Assembly (NCBI GenBank): GCA_018268835.1
Contig: JAFDVU010000026.1
Location: 1-54,394, forward strand
Source: Acidobacteriota bacterium
GTDB lineage: Bacteria; Acidobacteriota; Terriglobia; Bryobacterales; Bryobacteraceae
Length of the DNA: 54,394 nt
Direction of reading: 5' to 3'
Part shown: in pieces, positions 17,683 through 25,717 of the stretch
How the letters are laid out: each line of letters starts with the position of its first letter
How positions within the stretch are numbered: position 1 is the stretch's first letter
The notes under the pieces: model-generated
What the model saw: only the letters and a program-made list of their open reading frames with translations
What the model was told of the DNA's origin: nothing
Database searches by the model: none
Made by a program: the position numbers and the translations under genes

Positions 17683-18543
17683 TTAAACCATACTGCCCAT
17701 CCGTCCGCTTCGGAAGTCGTCTACCGCTTGAATGATTTCCTCTTTGCTATTCATAACAAAGGGTCCGTGGCGCGCCACGGGCTCTCCCAACGGGTCTCCC
17801 GCGAGGAGCAGCACGCTCAGTTCGGAGCCGCCCACGTTGCGGATTCTCACCCCTTCGCCGCTCCGGTCCAGCAAACCGATCTGCTTTGGGTGGATTAAGC
17901 TTCCGCCTGACTCGGCTTCGCCTTCGACCACGTAAAGGAACGCGTTCGCGCGCCGCGCCACGGGTTGAACGAACTCCGCGCCGGGCGCCAGGGTGGCATG
18001 AAGGTACAGGATCGGGATGCGGGTTTCAATCACCCCGGTGACGCCCAGCGCCTGTCCGGCGATCACCTTGACCCGGACGGAATCCCCGTCGGTTGCCACC
18101 GGGATGCGTTCGCCCGGAGTGTCCTGGTAACGCGGCGCGAGCATCTTGTCGCGCCGGGGCAGGTTCACCCAGAGTTGGAAGCCGTGCAGGCGCCCGCCGG
18201 CTCGCGCCAGTTCCTCGCCGGGCATTTCGGAGTGGACCAGTCCGCTTCCGGCGGTCATCCACTGCACATCGCCGGAACGCAGCAAACCGCGGTTGCCCCA
18301 GGAATCGCGGTGCTGCATTTCGCCGCTCAGCAGGTATGTGACGGTCTCGAATCCGCGATGCGGGTGCGGCGGGAAGCCGCGGGCTTCGCCGGGTGCCAGG
18401 TCGGTGGGACCGAGTTCGTCCAGCAGCAGGAAGGGGTCGTGATCCGTCAGTTGTACCCCGGGGAAGGCGCGCCGCAGGTCCACGCCGTCGCCATCGTGGG
18501 CGGGCATGGCGGTGAATGAGGTGATGATTTTGCGCTCCGTCAC
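17683..18543 (-). CDS. Pirin family protein
   Basis: A 286-residue bicupin of the pirin family. The metal-binding N-terminal cupin is clear: FPPHPHRGFETVTYLLSGEMQHRDSWGN...GDVQWMTAGSGLVHSEMP, with the His-His-Glu ligands of pirins. Bacterial pirins include quercetin 2,3-dioxygenases and regulatory iron proteins; the substrate here is unknown. The start is GTG 18543 with GGAG about eight bases before it. It is divergent from a MarR gene with 53 bases between starts, a familiar arrangement for quinone- or phenolic-stress responses. Confidence 0.9.
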   Translation of the reverse strand: MTERKIITSFTAMPAHDGDGVDLRRAFPGVQLTDHDPFLLLDELGPTDLAPGEARGFPPHPHRGFETVTYLLSGEMQHRDSWGNRGLLRSGDVQWMTAGSGLVHSEMPGEELARAGGRLHGFQLWVNLPRRDKMLAPRYQDTPGERIPVATDGDSVRVKVIAGQALGVTGVIETRIPILYLHATLAPGAEFVQPVARRANAFLYVVEGEAESGGSLIHPKQIGLLDRSGEGVRIRNVGGSELSVLLLAGDPLGEPVARHGPFVMNSKEEIIQAVDDFRSGRMGSMV

Positions 18544-18579
18544 AGAATTATCTCCATATCAAGACATTGGATGCTGGAC

Positions 18580-18585
18580 TACAAT
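18580..18585 (+). promoter_or_regulatory. -10-like TACAAT before the marR-like gene
   Basis: TACAAT (five of six matches) lies 11 bases before the ATG at 18597, in the 53-base divergent space with pirin. Next to it, at about 18553-18573, TCCA and TGGA face each other around a TATCAAGA half-site of the type MarR regulators favour. This is suggestive only. Confidence 0.35.
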
Positions 18586-18596
18586 CGAAGATTCGG

Positions 18597-19028
18597 ATGG
18601 ACACCAGCGGCGTACATCTCTGGCTGATTCTGTGGAAGGCGTATGAATCTCTGCGCGCGCACGCCGACCGGCACATTCGCCAGACCGGACTCGGATTCTC
18701 CGACTTCGCCGTGCTCGAAACCCTGCTGCACAAGGGACCGCAGCCGGTCAACGCCATCGGCCAGCGCGTGTACCTGACCAGCGGCTCGATCACCGCGGCT
18801 GTGGACCGGTTGGAAGCGCGCGGCTTTTTGAAGCGCTGCGACGAACCTTCGGATCGGCGCACCCGCATAGTGCACCTCACCCCGGCGGGGAGCAAACTGA
18901 TCGAGTGCGCCTTCGATGAGCATGTGGCCGCGATGGAGCACGCCGCTTCCGGGTTGGATGCGACCGAGCGAAAGCAACTCGCGGCGCTGCTCAAGAAACT
19001 GGGCTGCCGGGCGGAGGAATTGCTCTAG
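18597..19028 (+). CDS. MarR-family transcriptional regulator
   Basis: A 143-residue winged-helix dimer. The family pattern is plain: FSDFAVLETLLHKGPQPVNAIGQRVYLTSGSITAAVDRLEARGFLKR covers helices 2-5, and EPSDRRTRIVHLTPAGSKLI is the wing and its exit (the DxRxxxxxLT motif). It probably represses the divergent pirin gene and itself. A TTG at 18567 gives ten more residues in frame, but ATG 18597 is favoured because the -10-like TACAAT sits between them. Convergent with the sulfatase gene, 20 bases apart. Confidence 0.85.
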   Translation: MDTSGVHLWLILWKAYESLRAHADRHIRQTGLGFSDFAVLETLLHKGPQPVNAIGQRVYLTSGSITAAVDRLEARGFLKRCDEPSDRRTRIVHLTPAGSKLIECAFDEHVAAMEHAASGLDATERKQLAALLKKLGCRAEELL

Positions 19029-19048
19029 CCGGCGCGCGCCGCGGGGCG

Positions 19049-20701
19049 CTACTCGCCCGGACCGGGCGCCCGGACCTTGCGCACTTCGTCCCAGGGGAGG
19101 ACGTTGCAGCGTTTCGCCCAGCGATCCCAGCGCGCGGACATGGCGTTGACCCGCGCCGGGTCCCCTGCCGAGAGATCGCGGAGTTCGCAGCGGTCGGCTT
19201 CGAGGTCGTAGAGTTCCCACCGGCCAGGGTAGCGGGAGACGAGTTTCCAGCGCCCGTCCACCATGGCGCGATTGCCCTCGTGTTCCCAGTAGAAGGCGTC
19301 GTCGCGCGCGATCTTCGCGCCGTGGAAGGCGGGCGCCAGGCTGCGTCCCTCGCGCGGCAGGATCGGCTGCCCGCCGTAGCTCTCCGGATAGCGCGCGCCC
19401 GAGACATCCACGCAGGTCGCCATCACGTCGATGATGTGACCGTTCTCATGCGTCAGCGCGCCCTTGCGCGGGATGCCGTTCGGCCAGCGCGCGATGAAGG
19501 GAGTGGCCACCCCGCCTTCGTGCACCCAGTGCTTGTAGCGCCGGAAGGGCGTGTTGGAAGCGTTGGCCCACGCGATGCCGTAGCTGGCGAAGGTATCGTC
19601 GTCGCCCGGCATGATGGAGGGGTCGTTGCCCGAACGCACCGGGCGCCCGTCGCGCGCTGCCTTGGGGGTATTGTGGTTGACCACTCCGAAGGCCAGGTTC
19701 TCGGCGCAGCCGCCGTTATCGGCCAGGAACATGATCAGGGTATCGTCCTCCTTGCCGGTGCGCTTGAGCGTGTCCAGGATGGCGCCGACGTTGCGGTCCA
19801 TGCGGTCGATCTGCGCCGAATAAACCTCCATGCGGCGCTCCTGCCAGGCGTGGTCCGGGGCGTCCTTCCATGCGGGAACATCGGCGTCGCGCGGGGTGAT
19901 GCCCCACTCGCGGCGCACGATACCGGCGCGGATCATGCGCTCGTGGCGTTCGGCGCGCAGCGCGTCCCAGCCTTCGCGGTAGCGGCCGCGGTGGCGCTCG
20001 ATGTCGCTTGCGAAGGCGTGCAGCGGCCAGTGCGGGGAGGTGAATGCCACGTAGAGGAAGAAAGGGTCGGGCTTCCTGGCCGCGTCCTCGATGAAGGCGG
20101 CGGCATTGCGGCCGATGGCGTCGGTGAGATAGAAGTCGTTGCCCTCGGCCGCGACCGGCTCGTTGTCGCGGGTGAGCGTCCAGGGCTGGTAATAGCTGGC
20201 CGCGCCGGCGATGATCCCGTAATAGCGTTGGAATCCCCGCTGCAACGGCCAGTTGTGCTTGCGGCCGTCGTTCGGGGTGACGTGCCACTTGCCGCTCATC
20301 ATGGTCTGGTAGCCGGCGCCGCGCAGCGCCTCCGCGATGGTCACGCAGCTGCGGTTGAGGTCGCCCGCGTAGCCGGGAAGGCCGGGCCGCGGATTCACCA
20401 TGTGGCCGATGCCGGCCTGGTGGGCGTAGAGTCCGGTGAGCAGGCTGGCGCGGCTGGGGCAGCAGCGCGCGGTGTTGCGGAAGTGGGTGAAGCGCACGCC
20501 CGACGATGCCAGGCTGTCGATGCGCGGCGTCTGGATTTCGCTGCCGTAACAGCCCAGATCGCTGAAGCCCATATCGTCGGCCATCATGACGATGATGTTG
20601 GGGCGTCGCGCGGCAGCCGGGGGCGGGGCGGAAAGCGAACCGCCGGCGCCGGTGGCCGTCGCGGCCGCGAGTTTGACGAAGTCTCTACGGGAATATGGCA
20701 T
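19049..20701 (-). CDS. Secreted arylsulfatase (Tat substrate)
   Basis: A 550-residue sulfatase of the arylsulfatase A class. The N-terminus MPYSRRDFVKLAAATATG is a Tat signal. PNIIVMMADDMGFSDLGCYG is the first metal-binding strand (two Asp), and NTARCCPSRASLLTGLYAHQAG carries the C-x-P-S-R signature with C80 as the residue modified to formylglycine. A third metal motif is MFLADNGGCAEN. The C-terminal domain with YDLEADRCELRDLS is typical of full-length arylsulfatases. ATG 20701 puts the Tat motif first; the frame extends 21 codons upstream without a signal. Substrate unknown. Second sulfatase in the window, only distantly similar to the one at 5037. Confidence 0.9.
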   Translation of the reverse strand: MPYSRRDFVKLAAATATGAGGSLSAPPPAAARRPNIIVMMADDMGFSDLGCYGSEIQTPRIDSLASSGVRFTHFRNTARCCPSRASLLTGLYAHQAGIGHMVNPRPGLPGYAGDLNRSCVTIAEALRGAGYQTMMSGKWHVTPNDGRKHNWPLQRGFQRYYGIIAGAASYYQPWTLTRDNEPVAAEGNDFYLTDAIGRNAAAFIEDAARKPDPFFLYVAFTSPHWPLHAFASDIERHRGRYREGWDALRAERHERMIRAGIVRREWGITPRDADVPAWKDAPDHAWQERRMEVYSAQIDRMDRNVGAILDTLKRTGKEDDTLIMFLADNGGCAENLAFGVVNHNTPKAARDGRPVRSGNDPSIMPGDDDTFASYGIAWANASNTPFRRYKHWVHEGGVATPFIARWPNGIPRKGALTHENGHIIDVMATCVDVSGARYPESYGGQPILPREGRSLAPAFHGAKIARDDAFYWEHEGNRAMVDGRWKLVSRYPGRWELYDLEADRCELRDLSAGDPARVNAMSARWDRWAKRCNVLPWDEVRKVRAPGPGE

Positions 20702-20894
20702 GACCGTGTCTCTTGTACGCCGGAAGCAGGCCGCCGCGCCGGAGGCGCAATGCCGCTCTGCCAAGGGTTCTGCGTTGAATCAAGCCCTCATTCTGTCACA
20801 ACACCGACTGCGCGGCGCGGGCGATTACCATATCGGGCGCGGCGCGGTCCCGTTCCCCGGTTCAAAAGGGATTCCCATGTCCGTTGCCCAGGCG

Positions 20895-20900
20895 TATACT
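20895..20900 (+). promoter_or_regulatory. -10-like TATACT of the uspA leader
   Basis: TATACT (five of six matches) would start a transcript near 20907, giving a 240-base leader before the universal-stress gene that contains the small ORF at 20940. No strong -35 is visible. Confidence 0.35.
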
Positions 20901-20939
20901 GAAGCCGGTAAGAATTCATCTCCCGGGAGGTTCGCTGCC

Positions 20940-21032
20940 GTGACCCATCCCGTCATGTACCGCCCCGCGCTGCGCCGCGCAGTGGCACTATTGGTGCTGA
21001 TCTTCGGCGTATTTGTCTTTCGGGCCGGCTGA
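20940..21032 (+). CDS. Small membrane peptide (30 residues), candidate leader ORF
   Basis: GTG 20940 is preceded by GGGAGG nine bases upstream, one of the better ribosome sites here. The 30-residue product has a basic stretch (YRPALRRA) followed by a hydrophobic span VALLVLIFGVFVF, so it could be a single-pass membrane peptide. It lies between a -10-like element and the universal-stress gene, followed by a perfect seven-base-pair hairpin (21046-21063). It may be a regulatory leader peptide or a real small protein. No homology can be judged by eye. Confidence 0.35.
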   Translation: MTHPVMYRPALRRAVALLVLIFGVFVFRAG

Positions 21033-21045
21033 AGCGGGATCGGGG

Positions 21046-21063
21046 GCGGACCTCCCGGTCCGC
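21046..21063 (+). other. Hairpin in the uspA leader
   Basis: GCGGACC (21046-21052) and GGTCCGC (21057-21063) form a perfect stem with a TCCC loop, 13 bases after the small ORF and 85 before uspA. No U-run follows, so it is not an intrinsic terminator. It may influence mRNA stability or leader translation. Confidence 0.35.
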
Positions 21064-21147
21064 GACGGACCCAGGCCGGCAAGCGGCTACGGGGTCCCAA
21101 CGGGGCCGCCCGGCTCCGCCGCCTTGCAGAGAGCTGGAGGTGTCGCC

Positions 21148-22020
21148 ATGGCCCAACTATCCAGAATCCTGGTGCCGCTGGAATTCTCCCCGCGCTGCCA
21201 GGGCGCGGTGCAGTACGCCGAGGCCCTGGTGCGTCACTTTCACAGCGAGATCGTGCTGCTGCACGTGATCGCTCCGCCGCTGGCCTATTTCGGCTCGGTC
21301 GATTCCGCGAGTTGGTACACCAGCGCGGAGTTCGAACACGACGTCGAAATCGAGCGTTCCGCCGAACTCGCCGCTTTCCCCTGCGATGCGGTGGAAGGCG
21401 CGGTGGTCCGGCGCATGTTGGAGAAGGGCGACCCGGCGCAGGTTATCGTCGAGGTGGCGGCGGCCGAACACTGCGACCTGATCGTCATGCCGACCCACGG
21501 ATACGGTCCGTTCCGCCGCTTCCTGCTGGGCAGCGTCACCGCCAAGGTTCTGCATGATGCGGCGTGCCCGGTGTGGACCGGTCCGCATATGGAAACCGCG
21601 CCCGATCCGGCCGCGTTCCAGGTGCGCCGTGTACTGTGCGCGCTCGATCTCGGCCTGCATACGCGCCAGGTGCTGTGCTGGGGCGCGCGATTCGCCGGCG
21701 AGTTCGGCGCCAGCCTGATCTCCCTGCACGCCATTCCGTTCAGCACCACCCGGCTGGGTCCGATTTATTTCGATCCGGAGTGGCGCATGATGCTGACCCG
21801 CCAGGCGCGCGAACGCATGGAGTTCCTGCATGAGGATATGAACGCGCCCGGCGAGGTGGTGGTGGATAGCGGAGAAATCGGGGCCGTGGTGCGCGATGTG
21901 GCGATTGCCCGGAATGTCGATCTCGTCGTGATCGGACGCGGCCACCGGGCCCACCGCCGCCTGCCCACCCACGCGTACGCGATCGTGCGCGACGCGCCGT
22001 GTCCGGTGGTGTCGATCTGA
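21148..22020 (+). CDS. Tandem universal stress protein (two UspA domains)
   Basis: A 290-residue cytoplasmic protein with two UspA modules. The first (residues 1-145) opens with ILVPLEFSPRCQGAVQYAEAL and closes with the ATP-type G-x2-G-x9-G loop, MPTHGYGPFRRFLLGSVTAKVLHDAACPV. The second (about 150-290) starts VRRVLCALDLGLHTRQVL and ends with VIGRGHRAHRRLPTHAYAIVRDAPCPV, where the nucleotide loop is degenerate. Members support survival under stress. ATG 21148 has GGAGG seven bases before it. The open frame extends upstream through the leader but lacks a better start. Confidence 0.85.
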   Translation: MAQLSRILVPLEFSPRCQGAVQYAEALVRHFHSEIVLLHVIAPPLAYFGSVDSASWYTSAEFEHDVEIERSAELAAFPCDAVEGAVVRRMLEKGDPAQVIVEVAAAEHCDLIVMPTHGYGPFRRFLLGSVTAKVLHDAACPVWTGPHMETAPDPAAFQVRRVLCALDLGLHTRQVLCWGARFAGEFGASLISLHAIPFSTTRLGPIYFDPEWRMMLTRQARERMEFLHEDMNAPGEVVVDSGEIGAVVRDVAIARNVDLVVIGRGHRAHRRLPTHAYAIVRDAPCPVVSI

Positions 22021-22052
22021 GACTCACGGAGCGCGGCGTAGGCCCGCGCCGG

Positions 22053-22433
22053 TCACATCGTTCCGGAGTGGCGTTTGAAGATCTGCATGAGGTTCTGCGA
22101 GAACGCGCTGCGCGCCATCACCATGTCGCAGCCGGCTTCCTGCGCCTGCTGCTTCAACTCGCCCTGCAGGTGCGACAGGTAGCCGATCAGGCTCACCGAG
22201 CGCGTATCCGGGCTTCCCTTGAGCTTGGAGATCAGCTTGAGGGGCTCCACGGCTTCGAAGTTGAGGTCAAAGACGATCACGGTGGGTTTGAGCTTCGCTT
22301 TGTCCAGCAATTCCTCGCCGTCTTTCACGAATTCAATGGCCAGCCCATTGCGCTTGGCCGCTTCGTTCAGCTTGACCGAGAAGAACAAGTCGCTCACCAC
22401 CGCAAGGACGCGTTTGGATTCCTGCTTCTGCAT
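22053..22433 (-). CDS. Receiver-like protein, degenerate active site
   Basis: A 126-residue CheY-like fold: first strand VLAVVSDLFF, putative phospho-acceptor in VIVFDLNFEAVEPLKLI, and a last strand AGCDMVMARSAF. The usual Asp-Asp pair is reduced to one Asp, and the conserved Lys-Pro reads Ala-Arg-Ser. As with the protein at 17160, phosphorylation may be lost. It could be an adaptor in an Acidobacteria-specific pathway; this is inference. ATG 22433. It is convergent with uspA and divergent from the DJ-1 gene. Confidence 0.55.
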   Translation of the reverse strand: MQKQESKRVLAVVSDLFFSVKLNEAAKRNGLAIEFVKDGEELLDKAKLKPTVIVFDLNFEAVEPLKLISKLKGSPDTRSVSLIGYLSHLQGELKQQAQEAGCDMVMARSAFSQNLMQIFKRHSGTM

Positions 22434-22558
22434 AGACGTGTAGATTGATGCTTCGACCCGTGTTGAACTTGGAGGGGACTAACGAATTCTATCATGAACC
22501 GGGGCACGCGGGTTTTTGCCGCTCCGCCGCGGGCGAAAGCGTGAGAACATAGCCACGT

Positions 22559-23140
22559 ATGTCCGCCAAGAAACTTCTCATGCTGGTCGGCGATTACGCC
22601 GAAGACTACGAGGTCATGATTCCCTTCCAGGCGCTGCGCATGGTCGGTCACCAGGTGGATGCCGTATGCCCGGACAAGCGCGCCGGCGACAAAATCCGGA
22701 CGTCGATCCACGACTTCGAAGGCGATCAGACCTACACCGAAAAGGTCGGCCACAACTTCATCCTGAACGCGACCTTCGACGATATCCGCGCCGAGGACTA
22801 CGACGCACTGATGATTCCCGGCGGACGCGCGCCGGAGTACATCCGGATGAACGCGCGCGTGCTCGACATCTGCCGCCACTTCGCCGGAGCGGGAAAGCCC
22901 ATCGCCGCCATCTGTCACGGCACGCAGGTACTGGCCGCCGCCGGAGTGTTGGGAGGGAGGACGTGCAGTTGCTATCCGGCGCTGGCGCCGGACCTGACTC
23001 TTTCCGGGGCCAAATACGCGGATATCGCGATCGACGCGGCCCATACCGACGGTGTGCTTGTCACCGCGCCCGCCTGGCCGGCGCAATCGGAGTGGATGCG
23101 GCAGTTCCTGGCGGTGCTGGGAACGCGCATCGAAGTCTGA
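22559..23140 (+). CDS. DJ-1/PfpI family protein
   Basis: A 193-residue class I glutamine-amidotransferase-like protein. The nucleophile elbow is AAICHGTQVLAAAGVLGG with C119, and the supporting acidic residue is in MIPGGRAPEYIR. The pattern MLVGDYAEDYEVMIPFQALRMVGHQVDAVCP fits the subgroup that includes plant DJ-1D-like glyoxalases and protein deglycases. Likely cytoplasmic protection against aldehydes or proteolytic quality control. ATG 22559 has no obvious ribosome site. It is followed by the palindrome at 23147-23173. Confidence 0.85.
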   Translation: MSAKKLLMLVGDYAEDYEVMIPFQALRMVGHQVDAVCPDKRAGDKIRTSIHDFEGDQTYTEKVGHNFILNATFDDIRAEDYDALMIPGGRAPEYIRMNARVLDICRHFAGAGKPIAAICHGTQVLAAAGVLGGRTCSCYPALAPDLTLSGAKYADIAIDAAHTDGVLVTAPAWPAQSEWMRQFLAVLGTRIEV

Positions 23141-23146
23141 ACGGGC

Positions 23147-23173
23147 AGCGCCGGCAAGCCGATTGCCGGCGCT
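23147..23173. repeat. Palindrome with stem AGCGCCGGCAA (second copy)
   Basis: An 11-base-pair perfect stem (23147-23157 with 23163-23173) around a five-base loop, between the convergent DJ-1 and FecR-domain genes. Ten of its stem pairs are identical to the terminator stem at 9057-9082, but neither strand has a U-run here. It may be a degenerate bidirectional terminator or a copy of a dispersed palindrome. Confidence 0.5.
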
Positions 23174-23189
23174 ATCACCCGGGAGAACT

Positions 23190-24260
23190 TTACTTGCCGT
23201 GGCCGCCGGAGGCGCCGTGGCCCGCGGAGGAACTGCCGGCCGACGCGGAAGATGTGGTTCCCGTCGTAGCCGCCGCCGCCGGGGCCGAACTCACCATGCC
23301 CGGTGAACTGGAGGACATCGCTCCGGCGTATCCGCCCGCGGTGTTGCCCATCGAGGGGAAGTAGTTGCCGCCGCCGCCACCGCCGCCGTAGTAGCCCGGA
23401 CTGGGCTGCGGGGGAATGTAGTACGCCTGCATCACGTTCATCGGTCCCCAGTAGCGGTAGCCGTAGGGGCTATAGATGTTGGCGCCGCAGGGGATGTAGG
23501 TGATCAGCCCGTACCAGGGGTTGTAGCGCCAGCCGCCGCAGGAGCAGGGGTTATTCGGGTCGTAGGGTCCCACCGGGCTCGCCCACTGCGTACCGTACAT
23601 TCCGCCGCAGCCGGAATCGTACACCTGTTTGGCCGAGGAAGGATTGGCGCGCGCGACCTGCTCGGCCCGCCGCCGCGACCAGTTGTCCAGGGCGTCGGTA
23701 TCGTCCTTATTGAACTTCTCGATCACCGGCTGCCCGTTCTGCACGCGCAGGAGTCGCCCCTGGCCGACCAGCGTGGTCTGGCCGTTCAGGGTCACGCTGG
23801 CCATGCCGTCGAACACCTTGATCGAATTCGCCGCCATGTCGAAGCGGTAAAGCCCGTGCTTGGTGACCGTCACGGTAGCGTCACCGGCGAGGATTGTCAG
23901 GTTGTTGTCCTTCACCATCTCCGCGGCTTCCACAATCGCGCTGCCGGAGAGAACCTCCAGCCGCGTATCGATCAGGCGGTTGGTGAACATCTTGAAGGCT
24001 GCGTTTTCCCCCATGCGCATGACGACGCCGCGGGTGAGCAGGATTTCGGCGCGGCCCTGTTTCGTGCTCAGCACCTGGTTCTCCTTCACCTCGGGGAAAT
24101 TGGCTTGCGAGTCCTCGATCGGCTTATCGCCGAGATAGACCTCTCCCTCGCTCTTGGACACCAACCCGGATTTGGCCGAGATCACCGGTTGGGCCAGCGC
24201 CGCCAGCGCCCCAAAGGTCAGGGCCGCCGTGGTCAGTAACGTCTTGGCGCCAAGCTTCAT
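23190..24260 (-). CDS. Secreted FecR-domain protein with Gly/Ser-rich tail
   Basis: A 356-residue exported protein. Residues 1 to about 27 are a signal peptide (ending ...ALAALA). Residues about 60-200 look like a FecR domain: GEVYLGDKPIE, LSTKQGRAEILLTRGVVMRMGENAAFKM, VLSGSAIVEA and ITVTVTKHGLYRFD-like strands. The rest has Cys pairs (CGGMYG, CSCGGWRYNPWYG) and a low-complexity Gly/Tyr/Ser/Ala tail ending GHGASGGHGK. Classical FecR proteins control sigma factors with TonB receptors, but neither is nearby, so a structural or surface role is possible. ATG 24260 has GGGAGG five bases upstream; the frame extends further but without a signal. Confidence 0.7.
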   Translation of the reverse strand: MKLGAKTLLTTAALTFGALAALAQPVISAKSGLVSKSEGEVYLGDKPIEDSQANFPEVKENQVLSTKQGRAEILLTRGVVMRMGENAAFKMFTNRLIDTRLEVLSGSAIVEAAEMVKDNNLTILAGDATVTVTKHGLYRFDMAANSIKVFDGMASVTLNGQTTLVGQGRLLRVQNGQPVIEKFNKDDTDALDNWSRRRAEQVARANPSSAKQVYDSGCGGMYGTQWASPVGPYDPNNPCSCGGWRYNPWYGLITYIPCGANIYSPYGYRYWGPMNVMQAYYIPPQPSPGYYGGGGGGGNYFPSMGNTAGGYAGAMSSSSPGMVSSAPAAAATTGTTSSASAGSSSAGHGASGGHGK

Positions 24261-24352
24261 TGCCGCCTCCCTTGCTCCTGTTCCAGATTGAGCATACTCT
24301 TGGACGGAAGTCAATCGCAGCGCGTTGCGCTCTTTTGGGCTATACAACTTCC

Positions 24353-25687
24353 CTACAGCCGGACAATCTTATCGGAATTTCGGCCCTTGAGCGCGTTGCG
24401 CGTATCCACGATGAGCTGCGAACGTTCCAGCAGCGCGGCATAGTCGAACGCGGCGTGATCGGTCACAATCACTACACAATCGGCCTGCGCGGCGGACGAT
24501 TCGGGCTCCGCTTGCAGCGTCATGGCATCCAGCCGCAGGGTGGGGACGTGGGGATCGCTGTAGCTGAGGATCGCCCCGCGCCGCTCCAGCAGCATCAGGA
24601 TGTCCAGCGCGGGGGATTCCCGCATATCGTCGATATCGCGCTTGTAGGCGACGCCCATCACGTGGATGCGCGATCCCTTCACCGGTTTGCCCGCCTGATT
24701 GAGCGCGTTCTGCACCTTGTCTACGACGAAGTGCGGCATCTGCCCGTTGATGTATCCGGCCAGATCGATAAAGCGCGCCTCGATGCCCGCCTGCTTGGTC
24801 TTCCAGGAAAGGTAGAACGGGTCGATCGGGATGCAGTGGCCGCCCAACCCGGGTCCGGGGTAGAACGGCATGAACCCGAACGGCTTGGTGGCCGCCGCGT
24901 CGATCACCTCCCACACATTGATCCCCATGCGGTCGCACATCAAGGCAATTTCGTTGACCAGGCCGATGTTGATCATGCGGAAGGTGTTCTCGAGCAACTT
25001 CACCATCTCGGCGACCTGCGTGGAACTCACCGGCACGACCTTTTCGAGAGCCTGCGAGTAGAATAGCCGGCCCACCTCCGTGCAGGCGGGCGTGCAGCCT
25101 CCCACCACCTTGGGGATGTTCGCGGTCTGGTACTTGGGATTGCCCGGATCGACGCGCTCCGGGGAAAAGCAGAGGAAGAAATCGCGCCCGACTTCAAGTC
25201 CGCCCTTGGAGAGCATGGGCAGCACGACTTCGTCGGTGGTTCCCGGGTAGGTGGTGGATTCGAGCAGCACCAGCGTCCCGGAGTGGAAATACCGGGCGAT
25301 CTCCTGGCAGGAGGACACAATGAAGCTCATGTCCGGATCCTTGGTTTTGCGCAAGGGCGTGGGCACGCAGATGTTGATCGTGTCCAGGTCCGCCACGGCG
25401 GCGAAATCCGTGGTGGCGCGCAGTTTGCCGCTCTTCACCAGGGGCGCCAGGACCTCGGTCGGCACGTCGCCTACGTAGGACACCCCGGCGTTGACTCTGC
25501 GCGTCTTCTCCTCTTTCACGTCAATGCCGGTCACGTGGAAGCCGGCGCGGGCGAATTCCACGGCCAGCGGCAGTCCCACGTAGCCCAGGCCCACAATGCC
25601 GACGCGAGCGGTCCGGTTGCGGATCTTTTCGGCCAGTGCCGCGGCTACGGCGGCACCGGCTTCCAGAGAGTTGTGCGGTTCGGTCAT
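24353..25687 (-). CDS. Nucleotide sugar dehydrogenase (UDP-GlcNAc/ManNAc 6-dehydrogenase-like)
   Basis: A 444-residue NAD-dependent enzyme oxidising the C6 hydroxyl of a UDP-sugar to a carboxylate in two steps. The Rossmann motif is VGIVGLGYVGLPLAVEFARAG (residues about 28-48). Substrate strands include ICVPTPLRKTKDPDMS and ESTTYPGTTDEV, and the catalytic cysteine is in PGPGLGGHCIPIDPFYLSWK near residue 280. The C-terminal UDP-binding domain has VMGVAYKRDIDDMRESPALD. The motif set favours WbpA/WecC/TviB-type enzymes over UDP-glucose dehydrogenase. It supplies uronate sugars for surface polysaccharide. No other polysaccharide genes are adjacent. Confidence 0.92.
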   Translation of the reverse strand: MTEPHNSLEAGAAVAAALAEKIRNRTARVGIVGLGYVGLPLAVEFARAGFHVTGIDVKEEKTRRVNAGVSYVGDVPTEVLAPLVKSGKLRATTDFAAVADLDTINICVPTPLRKTKDPDMSFIVSSCQEIARYFHSGTLVLLESTTYPGTTDEVVLPMLSKGGLEVGRDFFLCFSPERVDPGNPKYQTANIPKVVGGCTPACTEVGRLFYSQALEKVVPVSSTQVAEMVKLLENTFRMINIGLVNEIALMCDRMGINVWEVIDAAATKPFGFMPFYPGPGLGGHCIPIDPFYLSWKTKQAGIEARFIDLAGYINGQMPHFVVDKVQNALNQAGKPVKGSRIHVMGVAYKRDIDDMRESPALDILMLLERRGAILSYSDPHVPTLRLDAMTLQAEPESSAAQADCVVIVTDHAAFDYAALLERSQLIVDTRNALKGRNSDKIVRL

Positions 25688-25717
25688 GCGACCGCTATTT
25701 TCGCACGAGGCGCGGGA

